Both the position numbers and the translations under genes were made by a program. Below are positions 26,959 to 39,800 of a DNA stretch of 64,000 nt, piece after piece (position 1 is the first letter of the stretch; each line of letters begins with the position of its first letter). This DNA comes from Lates calcarifer (taxonomy: Eukaryota; Chordata; Actinopteri; Centropomidae): assembly GCF_001640805.2 (NCBI RefSeq), contig NC_066838.1:5722601-5786600 (forward strand). Reading direction: 5' to 3'. The notes under the pieces were generated by a model. The model was not told where the DNA came from, did no database searches, and saw only the letters and a list, made by a program, of their open reading frames with translations.

Positions 26959-27816
26959 CTACTTCAGTGCTGGCCATGCTCTGTCTCCACTGGCCACCTC
27001 TCCAGTGAAGGACAGAGGTGAAGGAGCATAGAGGTCAGAGTCTGTGTCTGATTCGCCCTCTGCTATGAAGGGTCTGACTCTGGCACAGAGTGAAGGTCCA
27101 GCTCCAGCCTCAGTCCCTGCTCCAGCTCCCCCTCCTGAACCTGTGAAGAAAGAGGGCCCAAGGAAGTCCTCCTTAGCCTGGGAGATGCTGAAGCCGCTGA
27201 AGGAGCGCTCCAGCTCCTCATGGTCAACAGATGGGATGGAGAGAGATGTGTCACTCTCCACAGCGGTGGCATCCTGCTGACACCTCTGCCTCCTGTGGCG
27301 CCTTCTGCTGTGGGAGCCGCTCTCTCTGCTGTTGCCACCCAGGCCAGAGGAGGACCGGTCGTGAACCGGAGCAGGTGGGGGTGGAAGGCGGAACAGGGTG
27401 GGAGAGTGCTCACCGCTGCCACCGACTGGTGAAGGGGTGTTGGCCACGCTGCTGTTCCAGGCAGGTTGGCTGAGGGGGTGCTGCAGTTGGTGCTGCCAAG
27501 AGGTAGAGGGGCGGCTGTTGCTGCCGGAGGGAGTACCTACCGATCTCGGCACAGACCGACCCAGTAAAGGATCTTTCTTTTCCAAAGACCCATCAGAGCA
27601 TGGGACATCTGCAGCTGTGCAGGTCTTCACTTCCTTTTCCTCCTTCACCTCCTCTTTTCCCTCCTTCTCCTCTTTGCTCTCCTCTGGGCTGTGGTAAGGT
27701 GGGGCTGGATACGGGTCTTTGGAGTTGAAAAAGGCCTCGGTTTCAGAACGAGGGATGCCCATACGCTGCACATACACATTGACCAGGAAATCAAGTTTCC
27801 TGTCCATACAGACCAC
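26959..27816 (-). CDS. kcnq2: kcnq2 exon 15 (last coding exon, stop TAG)
   Basis: This exon is 858 bases including the stop, and codes the final 285 residues. It begins [20 protein letters not shown] (helix D coiled coil), followed by [12 protein letters not shown] Lys/Glu-rich stretch (about 27690-27620) and a Ser/Pro/Gly-rich stretch come next. It closes with [20 protein letters not shown] and [16 protein letters not shown], the axon-initial-segment ankyrin-G anchor shared by KCNQ2 and KCNQ3. The C-terminus is WPALK. The Lys/Glu-rich run and a Gly/Ala repeat ([15 protein letters not shown]) are not in human KCNQ2. Confidence 0.97.
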   Translation of the reverse strand: MVCMDRKLDFLVNVYVQRMGIPRSETEAFFNSKDPYPAPPYHSPEESKEEKEGKEEVKEEKEVKTCTAADVPCSDGSLEKKDPLLGRSVPRSVGTPSGSNSRPSTSWQHQLQHPLSQPAWNSSVANTPSPVGGSGEHSPTLFRLPPPPAPVHDRSSSGLGGNSRESGSHSRRRHRRQRCQQDATAVESDTSLSIPSVDHEELERSFSGFSISQAKEDFLGPSFFTGSGGGAGAGTEAGAGPSLCARVRPFIAEGESDTDSDLYAPSPLSFTGEVASGDRAWPALK

Positions 27817-30800
27817 CTGGAGGGGAAAGACACAATGAAGAAACTATGTTTCTTTATCAGCATTAAACTATATTAATCATCAGAAAAATAAAGATCACAA
27901 ATAAAACAAATGATTTTGATGTCAACTTTGACAGCCCTGGGTGGAACATTCCTACCTGTTTTTCCACTTTGACCAGACGTCCCATCATGCTCTGGTCCTC
28001 TGCAGCCTCTCCTTCAGCTTTGGGACCTTTACCAACTATCTGGTCAACTCTAGCATTTGGGAAATGTAATATCTGAGATTAAAAAAACACTCTGCTCTGC
28101 CACAAGGGTTTATATTTATTTGCCCAAGAAGTTCATGATGCCATAATGTGAATTACTTACATTGAAAATAAGTAAAGAAAGCATTTATGTTGATGATGCT
28201 CGCTAAGCTACAAGTAAAGTAAGTGTGTTTTGAATGAATGAATGAATGATGGCCTGACTATAAGAAAGTACTGATTTAGGTGGACAGTGTGGATGCATGC
28301 ATTATGACATTAGGCAGTCTTTAATGAAACAAAGTGTAAATAGAGGGGTCATTTTGTCTCGGGCCAAAATGCATCACTTGGCATGCTTTTGTTGTGCTTC
28401 ATGCTTCATTTCCATTGCATCCTACAGGGGGAGCTCTCCCTACGTCTCTCCAGTATGAGAGCAAGCATCTAGCACTGTCAAACCCCTGTTGAGTCAGGCC
28501 ATATGACATGGCTCATTAACATTCAATGAGAGAGCCTCCTTATATACAGGTATGGATCTCTTTTCTCGATAGCAGCTGATATAATGTAACATATGAGCTA
28601 AAATAATGGCACAACATCCTCAAAATGTTGTGCACAAAACAGTTTATCAAACTACTTTCTTGATTTGATTTTAAATCTTAATGCCGCCTTCATGTATCAT
28701 CTTTCCTCCAGCTCAATGAGACAGATCACTTAGCTTGAACTCAAAAGGGGTCCCATCAATCAAAATAATAAGGTAGCATGTAACTGCTTCAATATTTGGT
28801 CTATGGTATAAAGAGCATAATGCTGGTAAAATGGTCATTCTAAAGGTGCAGTCTATTAACCTAACCTAGGACCTTCAGTGGACTTCTTATGGCGAGGTGT
28901 TGATGGGGGAGGGGGCCCCACAATCATATCTATCCTGGCAAGGCACACAGAGACGATATGAGTGCAATGCAAAATGAAGCAACGTGGGAATCACATCAGC
29001 TATGGAGAACAAGTCTCAATATATTCCACACACCCAAGACATACGGTGAGTCTGACTTGCTTCGTGGATGAAAAGTGTATGTATTTCACTGTTGGAATAT
29101 ATTTATCCTACATGTTAGACCTTTAGGGGATCAAGATGGGAGGGACTAATTTGTGGGAGGGAAAACTGATATAGAAAACAATGTGAATTATACATTAATG
29201 TTATATCTAAAATGAATCTGAGACGCATTCAGAGCTGAAGGAGTGAATCACATTTTGATACAGTTCACTGATCTGAAACGGAGATCTGAATACAACACAT
29301 GTAGCTGGACAAATGAAACAGGCAAATCAATGACTTGTGTGTCACAACATGTGTGTATCCAGCAACATCACAAACATTACACATCTCTACAACTATACTG
29401 AATTTAAACTTAATTAATTATTCAGAAGAAATTACTCTGAAAATGCTTCCATATATCCTTCATATCCATCCTGACATTTAGGCTCACAGTGTAAGTGATA
29501 GCTGGACAGGTTATTCACTCTGACACTACCATAGAAAAATAATGTGGCTCAGATTTAAAGTAGATCAAATACACTGTATAATGAACATGCACTTGCCTGG
29601 ACTGCAGGTTCTTAATGCGGGACAGCATGTCCAGATGACCTGCAGAGTACTGCTCGATCACATCCATGACATCATAAGGCCGCAAGCTCTCTTTGAACCT
29701 CCTCTTTGACACCAGAAACTTCATGATGCTGAGGGAGGAAACATTATTTTCACACACAACACACACTTATTTACACCTGGGTTTTTCTTGCTATGACATG
29801 TTAAAGGCCTATTGTAGCAACTTGACACAGTAGATGAGACTGTTTTCCTTTTTAAAAAAAAGATAACTCATTATAACTTTGGCATTATTTCAGTTATTTG
29901 ACAAGGAACGTCTAAGGATAGAAATTAGGTAAAAGATTAAAGGGCAAATTCTGCCGATAAACCAGATCCAGTTGAAAGCTGAGGGAGGAAAACCTGGTAA
30001 GTGGACCTTGAGGTAAGAGTATAATGTCAAACTACTGCTTTTCAAAGGCAAGAATGAACTTTCCTGCTCCTTTGTAGTTTATTATACTTCGGTTTTGGCC
30101 TATCAGTTGTTATGATGACACTGAACTCACAAAAGCAATTGCTGCAACCTTGGAAAAAATTCTACAATAAGGTTGTAAATAATCCAGCAAGGTAGTGAGA
30201 TTATTTAAATCACTTTATCTGGAGATAAACTGAGTTTATCTGTTGATCTGGCTGTTCATGTTTCTTGCCCTATCAAAAGTCTTTTTAGCAATGTCATCAT
30301 ATTTCAATTAATATTATCTTAGGTACCATGTCATTATTACAGATTAGAGTGATGGTCAAAACTAAGTTATAATGAATTATTTGATGAAAATTATCAACGC
30401 TAGTGAAGTCTGGATCACGTTGACCATAAAACAAACCGTCATTGACCCAGTGAGTGAAATGAACACTGCAGAACCAAAAGAACTGCACAGTAAAGCAAAC
30501 CCTTACCAGATTGCCCTTATTGTAACCTTCAATCCTGGCGGTAATTCCTGAGTGAGAAACTCACAGTGGCAGCTCTTATCGTCACCAATTTCCTCTCCTG
30601 GGAGGCTCGCCTCTACAGAGCAAAGACAAGGACACTCTTAAAGAATATTTCATCAGGCTTCCACGCGACCAGTGTCATCAACAGAAGCAAAGCAGAGCTG
30701 TTGCTTTGAGGTTGCTTTGAAGGTGCAAAATTCAATTACCAAGTTGGTTTCAAGCCAGTTAGCCAGTTTGTGAGCGTAGTGAGCGAGCTTTGTGGAACAA

Positions 30801-33800
30801 CAGAAAAAAGACTCGGTACAGAATTGAAGGATAGTGCTGATGGGACAAAGCTTTGTTGAAACCTTTAATGACAAAGTACTCTCTTCCCACCACCAATTAC
30901 AGTGTAGATTGGCACTATAACTAGCATATTTAGTTTAGCCAGAAGGCTAATCTATGGATTTTGAAGCATAGTGCATACAGGCAAAGGTGTCATGGCCTAA
31001 TCATTGCTGATCAGATATTAGATGAGAGTCTGGTAGGGAAAGTGAGGTCTCTTCATGCAACGTAAAGCAGGGATTTGGGGCATTTTGTCTCTGGGTCAGT
31101 TTTGGATTATCTTGGCACCACTTGACTTGAACCCAGGTTTAACCTCTACAGTATCACCACTGTAATTCAATATGTATAATCGTTTGTATGGAATTCTTAC
31201 AGTCCTAATTAATACTTCAGTCATTACATGCTTCTTCTCAGCTATACTCATGCCTTCAGTCAGCACCGGGAAAAACTCATATAAGAAAAACAAACAAACA
31301 AACAAACAAAAGGGTTCATGTCAAGTGAACAAATCTCAGCAGATTTCAGCATGCAGGTTTCCCAGACTAGTGAAGCTAATTCGACTTTTGATTATTTCCC
31401 CATAGAAGCCAACCAACAAAATATCCCAATGTCTTACTTATTAAACCTTCAATTGCTGCAAAAAGAGAGAGAGGAGAGACATGGAAAAAGATTTGTTATG
31501 GATTCTAGCAGGATGACAATGGCAGACAAATCAATTCCAAACATGGGAACTTGTGGAGTCCACTGAATGGTTTCTAGTTCATGTTTGAAAAGGCTGGTCT
31601 CTCTTCTCTTACATTTACACTACCGGCTGTATATACTATAAAGCTTTATATAACATATATGGTAAACTATAAATCTAAACATTACAGAGTATATTACAGT
31701 CTAAATTGAGGACATGTCATGTCATGTCTAACCTGGAGAACTCTTCAGTCCAAAGTCTTCATCCTGCATTTCAATCAGCACTTTAACATGCCATGAAGCG
31801 GAAGAAGAAAAACAACTAATGAGAATTGGTTTAAATTATTTAACAAAAAGGCAAAGAAATGGTGAAGGAGAGAAATATATTTGTTGATAGTGGTACAGTG
31901 GCCTGGATGACATATGGATGCAGTCGGGCTGTCTAGCAATAAATGAGAGGTGGACACCAACATCCAAACCAACAGTCCTCTGTCTCCCCAGCATAATGTT
32001 GAAATGTTGGCTTTGGTGTGTCGACAAAATCTCCCTCTCTTCCTCATGTGTTTGAATATGTGCAGGAGAAACTATACAGCAACTTTACTTGTATGACAAT
32101 TACATCTGCATCTTAAAGAGGCTTGATTGCAATGAATTAAGTGCCATCAACACTCTCCTTCTAAAAATACACAGATGATGAGAGTTGAGCTGGCACAGGC
32201 TCTGGTGAATCTTCTTCCACATCATAAGTTCATAACTGTGGAAAGATTCACTGTCAACAATTTAACATTAATCAAGTAAGCTACTGTTCTGTATACAGTC
32301 TCATTAATGGACAGCTGTGATGCTGACGGAGTAGATTTTTTTGAAAACAGCATTATGAAATTGTTCCTGCCAAGATTTTTGAATTTTTGCTTCCAGTGAG
32401 ATTAGATTAGATTAGACTGCCTATTATTAAATCTTGTTGTTGTCTGCAGTGACACAATACAAGTTTCTTTCTGACCACAGTTAGAAGAAAAGTAACCATA
32501 AAACATCTATTAAATTTCATTTCCACTCATCATTGCTGAAAATTTGATTTCTAATTTGAAAAATTCCAAATAAGCCTCGAGTTTCCCAAGAATTGAACAA
32601 CTGGCTTGAATATTTTGACTTTTAAGGAAATTGTTCTTCATATCTGTACATGTTTAATGATGATTGAAATACTTACTACTACCTACTTTCCAAAGAATAA
32701 AGTTAGAGAGCATATAAATAATTAATTTTTACTTTAAACAACAGGCTATTTGCTATTCCTAAAACCAAAGTAGCAGTAGTGGTTCTATCCTTCCACCCTG
32801 ACTCTCAGTATAAATCTGGTCAGATGTGACTGTGTAATGTGTGGATTTTCCTCACCCTCTGAGTTTTGGCGCGAAGTGCTGCCCCGGACTCTGAAGGCGT
32901 GCTTTGGCCCTCGGTTCTTCTCAGTGAAGCTCCAGCTCTTGGTGACCTTGCTGGGACTCGCCTCAGCTCCCTCCTCTGCCCCTGGAGACTGGGCCTTCCC
33001 CTTGGCCACAGGAGCCTTGGAAGGACTGGGAAACACCTTGTCCTTCAGGCTGGCCTTCCGACTACATACAACAAGTAATGAGAAGGGAAATTTAACAATT
33101 TTAATTGTTAGGTTTTTTTTGTTTTTTTTACAGATTCGTCAAATTAAAGTAAATAACTATCTGCAACTAAATGTCTTTATCCTATTGTTGTTGTTGTATG
33201 TGCTATCATGGGAATTTGTAGAATTCAGCACTGATGTGATAACAAATCTTACCTCAGCAGAAATGCAAAATGGGCAATGTCCTACAGCAGCAGGAGCCAT
33301 GTCCACATACGAACATAGTAGAGCATTCAGTGGGTCAGGCAAGCAGCAGGAAGCTACAAGCAAGCATGCATGGGAAGCAAAGTGACACTGCACGTCTCAA
33401 AAGGAAGAGCTGGTCTCTCTCTATGCAAAAAGTGAACACAAATCATGCAAAATAATTCACCATCATACTGTATGCTCCACCTAATACAGGGGAATCGATC
33501 AAAGGAAACGCATTGTTAGGTACTCAGCAATATGCACCTTGCCTGCTGAACAGAAGTTTTTAAGGGCTGATTAGGCAAAAAAAGGCAGCAAGCAAATCAA
33601 CTGCATAAAGACATTACTAAACACAAACCATATAAATCAACTGTGACACGGTGGTAAACAGAGATGTATATCTGCCTTTTCTCTAACTGAAAGGTAAAGG
33701 CTGTTGGCACTTGTGTAAATTTTAAGAATAAAGCTTCATTTAGACATCACTGGCAGAGCTGTGCTACTCTCTATAATAAGTGAGTCAGATTTTATTTTTC

Positions 33801-36800
33801 ACAGAGTAAAATCTAAAAATGTTCTTATGCTGTGATTCCTCTACCTTTACTGTACTTCTGTTTAAAGAAGAAGAGGAACAGATGTAGGAATGGAAGGAGA
33901 CACACAGACTTGCAGTGCAGTTGTTAGTATCTGTGCAGCAACTATACCTAATAGTTCTCGGACAGCACCCGCAAAGTCTGTCTTTGTGTGCATTTTCATT
34001 ACTGGAGTGGTGGGCAGTAGAGGAGACACAAAAAGATAAAATAGCAGTGGATACAGTCACAAAATCAGCAGTGTGTGCCATACTGTGATGCCAGTAACAC
34101 TTTATTCTAACTATATCTTATAATTCATTTGCAACCTGTTTGTCAATCATATCATAAATTAACAATTAAATAAAAAGTTGAATGTCTGTGCCTTGTGTGT
34201 GTGGAATTCATTAAAATGCCTTTGAGTATCTTTCTAATGATGTTTTAGGACTGATTTTTCAGCATTAAACACAAAATATGCAAATGGCTTATAAAGGACT
34301 AAGTCATGATAAAGTGTTACTACATTATCAATAATTACTCTTGTTTCTTTAGTCAAAAACAATGTGATAAAAATTAAGCAAGGCTCTTAAAAGTGATTAT
34401 AATAAGTTTTTCCTGAGGTGATGCTGAAAGCCAGAGTATCAAAGAACAGCTTATTGGTGAATATTTAATAAAGCTGCCAGTTGGGAGTGAGGCCAAAGTG
34501 AGCTGATCTTTGAGCACCATGTGAGCAAATGCAGCATGACCGTTCTTGAAGGAGGCACTTAACACACAGCCACAACCATGTCTGACACGCATCAGGACTT
34601 ACAGTAACCCCCAACACACAAACACACACAGTGTACACACTCCCCCAAGAAGAGTGCCTCAGCAGCAGCTAAGAGCAGAATTGAAGAGAAGCCAAAGGGA
34701 GGTGAAGAGAGATAACAACCAATCAGATCACAGACCTGGGAGAAGTCTCTGTCTGAGACTCCTTCCTGTGAGGAGAGAAGACACACACTGTTACACTGTG
34801 CAGATCAGTCATGTATTATACTGTGGCTGTCAAGTTTATCTGTACAGCACTTTTCATAGACTCACTGTGCTTCAAGATAATTATAATAAATGTGTTATAA
34901 TCAACTCTGCTCTGTGTTTTTAGGGTTGAGCTGGATTAGCACTGCGGATCACTTTCCAAACAAGAGAGAAAACTGGTAGACGTATACAGTAACTTAAGTA
35001 ACAAGGTATAGATATGAATGAAAATGAGCATCTGTTTAAACCTGCAATAGTTAACTGTTGACCACTTGGTGGCAGTGGAAACAAACTGTGAACACTGAAT
35101 TATTTTCACCTTTAAGTTGAAATGGTGAACATTTTAGAAAACAGTTGCCTATCTACACACTCAGCAGACACACAGCAATATCAGCATTTATTTGAAATTG
35201 TGTTTGTGTCCATTTTAATGAATGTAAGTCCAATATTCTCTCTCAGCTTTTTCTCCACAAATTCTGACATATTTGGTTCATTGACAGCTAAATGCTGCCT
35301 AACTTTGTTTGTCTGATGTTTGGTGGTGATGTACAGCTCCATCAGAACTTTTATGCTGAAAACAGCCAAACAGCCAAACTGATTCTTGGACTTGTGTTGT
35401 CACTGACTGTCATGTGTATACCTAAAAGACTTGCCCTTCAGATTCCTCAGCAGGTCCAGCTGATTCAGGGGTGGAATAATTCTGAGAAAAGACAAAGAGC
35501 ATTTTGTCATTCTGTCAAGACCTTTTCACCAACTCAGTGTTCAAAGGTTAAAGCTCGCCAGTGGACACTTTAAAGCTAATTCCATTTAGTTTGGCAGTTA
35601 TCTGTTCTGCTGGTCATCACCTTTTCACCTCAAATTATGTCTGGAATGAAACCGAACATGAAGTCATTTCCAAATAGCACAGACAAGCACCAATCTTCTT
35701 CTTCTAGACACATAAAATACAGAAATCTGCATTGTGAAAGTCAAGCACGGCGCCTTATTTGCTGATTCATACAGCTGGACAGAAAAATAAGTGGTTAATT
35801 TTACAAAGTAGCCACTGGCAGTGTTTGTCTTTTGAACAGCATTTCAGGGGTTTGGTGTCACTGCCAAGACTCATCCACTGTAAAATTACCCTTATCAAAG
35901 CAGAAAGTGAAAAGTCATACCAGTGTGTGATTCTTCACAACAGACAGTAGCATCTGTTTCAACAAAAGAGTTTGGAATACAATAAGGTGAGGATATTCTG
36001 TAGGTTCAGTTGTCCACTGGGCTTCCCAGGTTTAAGAAACACGGCAGAATGTGATATGGGAAAACAGTTGTATTTATTGGAAATGCTGAATAATGTACAG
36101 CATTATTCAGGCAGTTTTATGACTTACCTGTACATCGGAATAGCTACAGTCTGCTCGTAAAAATCCCAAGTGCACAGCAGATCTGTACGGGAAAGGTTAG
36201 TAGCATAAAACCTCCAAGCAGCCTGGATGGAGAAACAGATAAAACGTTTTAAGTTTTTGTCAAGAGCACAAAAGAGAGTATCTGTTTCACAAATCTGTGC
36301 ATAGTGATGTTATCATGCAGTTTTTCTTGGACATATACCTGGATGAGACCTGCTGCAGGGTTCCGTCTCTTCTCAAAATGTTTTTGTCTGTGTTGCTCTT
36401 GGACTTTCAGGGCAAAGCCAGAACCCAGAATGCCCTGTACAGAGTCAGAGTGAGTAAGCAGCAGACAGCACAGAAAGCCCATGAAATTATTAGTGACCTT
36501 TATTGACCTCTACTGGCCAGAAGTTGGAATTGCAACAACAGCAAGTTGTCTCCTCCAATGAACAAAAAAAAAAAAATCCAGTAAAGTGGTAATATCACAG
36601 ATTTTCACATGTCTGCAAAGCCTCCAGCTAATAGAAATGTGAGAGATTTCCTTCACACCCATCATAAGTCAATGTGGCAAAAAAGCATATGTTTCCTGTT
36701 AAAGTGAGTTACACTGTTACACTGTTTTATGTGTGATAGACAGAACAGAAAATCTTACTGCTGAGTGTAACATCTTCAGATCTCTGCTGAAATGCTGACC

Positions 36801-39800
36801 ATTCAACAGTAACTGACAAATACATCAGTGACTGCAATTATAACATCACAAGATGAGAGCTCTCTGAATGTAAAGGGAAAAAGAGCTAAAATTTTTGTGG
36901 CTTCAGAGGAAGCTTTTAGCTGATTGCTGAGTACCACAGAGGACAGATGTAATGTAACAGAATGGCTCATTTAGAGTGCTTTATTTTCTGAGTGACTGGA
37001 GCAGGATCTCCAAGTTCTGCACATTCTTTTCCAATAAACAGTATAGACCTTTGTAACAGCAGATATTTCATAGCAGAAAAGCACAGGTGTAATTTATCAC
37101 ATTAAAACTGGTGTTCCACATCCTGGGCCCTGGATGCTGTTTCACTGAGACAATTAAATGTAACTGGAGCATTATTGTTAATGTTATTAGTTCCACCTGA
37201 GCTTTTCCAGCTATGACATCTCAAGACGTTTGCTGTGAAAAAGGTCTGTTATTGCTCCACATCTTTACTGAGCACTCCTCTATTAATGACAGTGACCACG
37301 AGTGTTGTTATGTGTTGTGTTGCATGTGTCTGTGTACCTGATCTTTGTTATATCAACTCAACCAACTACAGCCAGTGGCCATAATCAGTCTAAAGAAGGC
37401 TGCTTCTCAACCTCCTCACTCTCCCTCAGTCTGCAGGCCCTGCAGGAGCAGAGTCTCCTCACAATACTTTGTCTGTCTTCTTTGAATAAACTCCATAAAC
37501 TTGTGTAAGGTGTATAAAAGCTTATATGGTGAATGTGCTAGCCAACAGTTGCCTATTTGGTCGCCTCCAAACCGTCAGGAAAATATCTTTCCTTTCACTA
37601 CAAAAGGCTCCACTATGTTCTCCAGCTAGTTGCTATCTTTGCCAACTTTGCTAACCTTGGGATGATAGCACAGTGTGACAGGTGAAAACAGGATGCATGA
37701 GGGCTGTGAGGACTGAACTTGAAACCTGAAAAAGTTGCAAGCTGTAAAACCAAAACAACAATCTGAAATATGCTAAGATGTTTCATAAAAAGAACTGTGG
37801 AGTGAAGATTTTCTGTTGATCACTATGAGGAACACATTTAACATAACACATCGCTTGATTTGATCCAGTGAAGAAAATCCATCATAGAACTGGACACACT
37901 GTTTCTTAGGAGGCTGTAGAGCAGTGATACTACAGAGCAGTAATAATAACCTAACACCATGATGGATAGAAACTAAATCAACACAACTGAGGCTCTTAAT
38001 CAGCACTTTAAGGATACTTTTTCACCAACAGTACTGAGTTCAAAGACCTTCTGATGAACTCTCATACTTACAGCAGGAAGTGCAAAGAAGGCCACCCCGA
38101 TCATGCTGAATGTGGCTGCCAGCAAGCGTCCATACCAAGTCTTGGGGACCTTATCACCATAACCGATGGTGGTGAGAGTGATCTAGTGAAAAGATAAATC
38201 AAAGTTAGTTGATTTGAGTGGTGTGGTACAGCTTGTAGATATGTTGTTACAGAGACAGAGGAAAGCTGGAAATAAAATGCTATTGTTTTTAGTATGGATA
38301 CTGTAGTCATTGTTTTTTTGTTTAGTTTTTTTCAAGTAGTCTTACCAGTCCCCACCAAAGAGCATCAGCATAGGTCTCAAACTCATCATTTAACTCCTTT
38401 TCCACAGAGTAAACGAGGAATGAAGCCAGGATCAGGCACAGGAAGCCTATGTACCACGCTGTGATGAGCTCCTACAGAGAAAACCAGTACAGTAAGCATC
38501 AGGGAATCCAAAGTAATAAAGTGTCATCTGCAGTGCCTCGCAGAGAGCTGATGTAACCCCTGTGAATTGGTAAAAATTGTAATTCTGTAATAATATTGGA
38601 TATGACCGTGAGTCACATGGTCTCTGTGGAAAACCATCCATTTCATAAAAGCTTTATTTCCCTCAGTTCCTCACACGTTAGACACACACACACACACACC
38701 ACACACACACACACACACACCACACACACACACACAGAGTTGCAAATTTTCCACTGCTTATTAGCGCAAAGCAAATAATTCTATTTCAAAGCTCATTAAA
38801 ATAAAACTAAGAGAAATATGTTTCTGTGACAGAGTTACTTGGAAGAGGAAAAGCTGGAAACAGTGTGTCACAGTGGAAAATAAAGGGATGAAGCAGTTTT
38901 GAGCCTAGCAAACAACATTTAAAAATGTTTTCTATCATGAGTGAAATTTTCATTTTTACTGAAGTCTTTAATATAACTGACTGGAATCCAGCTTTGCCTG
39001 AATAAGACATGAACACCAGTGACTCAGACATAGATTTAAACTCATGCAGTGGACTGAAACCTGTTGCTATATTTGTACCTGATCATATTGTTGGCTAACA
39101 ATTCAGTCCTTCTGGTGATGAAAGGCAAAATGTATTTGGTAACATTTAGGAATGGTTTCATTCCAGGGAAAGCAAATGCTGCTGAAGGAGGTAACAGATG
39201 AAGGTGGTGACATGACACATTGCAAGCTTGAAAGAGAGGTCTTTAAGGAGCAAAAAGATGGCAGCCATCATTTTTTATTTAACAAAATATTGATATTTTA
39301 TATATTCATACAGAAGATTTGCTGAAATAGCTAAAACATGCTAAATTGACTTATTTAGTTGTTTTTTGGGGGTTTTCTGACTCAGGCAATGTTCAGTCTG
39401 TCTTAGCTTGTTCAGGTTGTTGGGGCTGCATGTGGCCTACTCAAAACTGAAAAGAATATTTTGGCCTCCGCCTGCATGTTTTCTGGAGAAAAAAATTGTA
39501 AGGAAGTAAGGAAAGTGTTTGTTTATTTAACCATGTCACTATCTTTCTGTAACCTTACTCAGCTGCTTTACTTGTCTGGTTGATATCATAGAAATAATTC
39601 CTTTCAAAACATTGCTGCTGAATACTGTGAATGTAGCACATGAAATGATGTCAGGATGATGTCAGGGTCACCTTGCTGTGGGCATAAACTACAGATCCGA
39701 GCAGCTTCCAGGTGCCTCCACGGCGGTCCATACGCAGCATGCGCAGGATCTGCAGGAATCTCAAACTCCTGATGGCCGAGGTGGCAAAGACATTGCCCTG

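Noticed and set aside
29591..29596. Exon 12 donor GCAAGT as a sequencing error for GT
   Set aside because: CAG followed by GCAAGT is the known consensus for GC-AG introns, so the site is usable as written.
32837..33385. Plus-strand 182-codon open frame
   Set aside because: It is antisense to kcnq2 exon 10 and its flanking intron; the minus-strand exon explains the conservation.
38682..38736. Regularly spaced repeat resembling an array
   Set aside because: It is a CA microsatellite with two interruptions; there are no distinct repeats and spacers, so it is not CRISPR.
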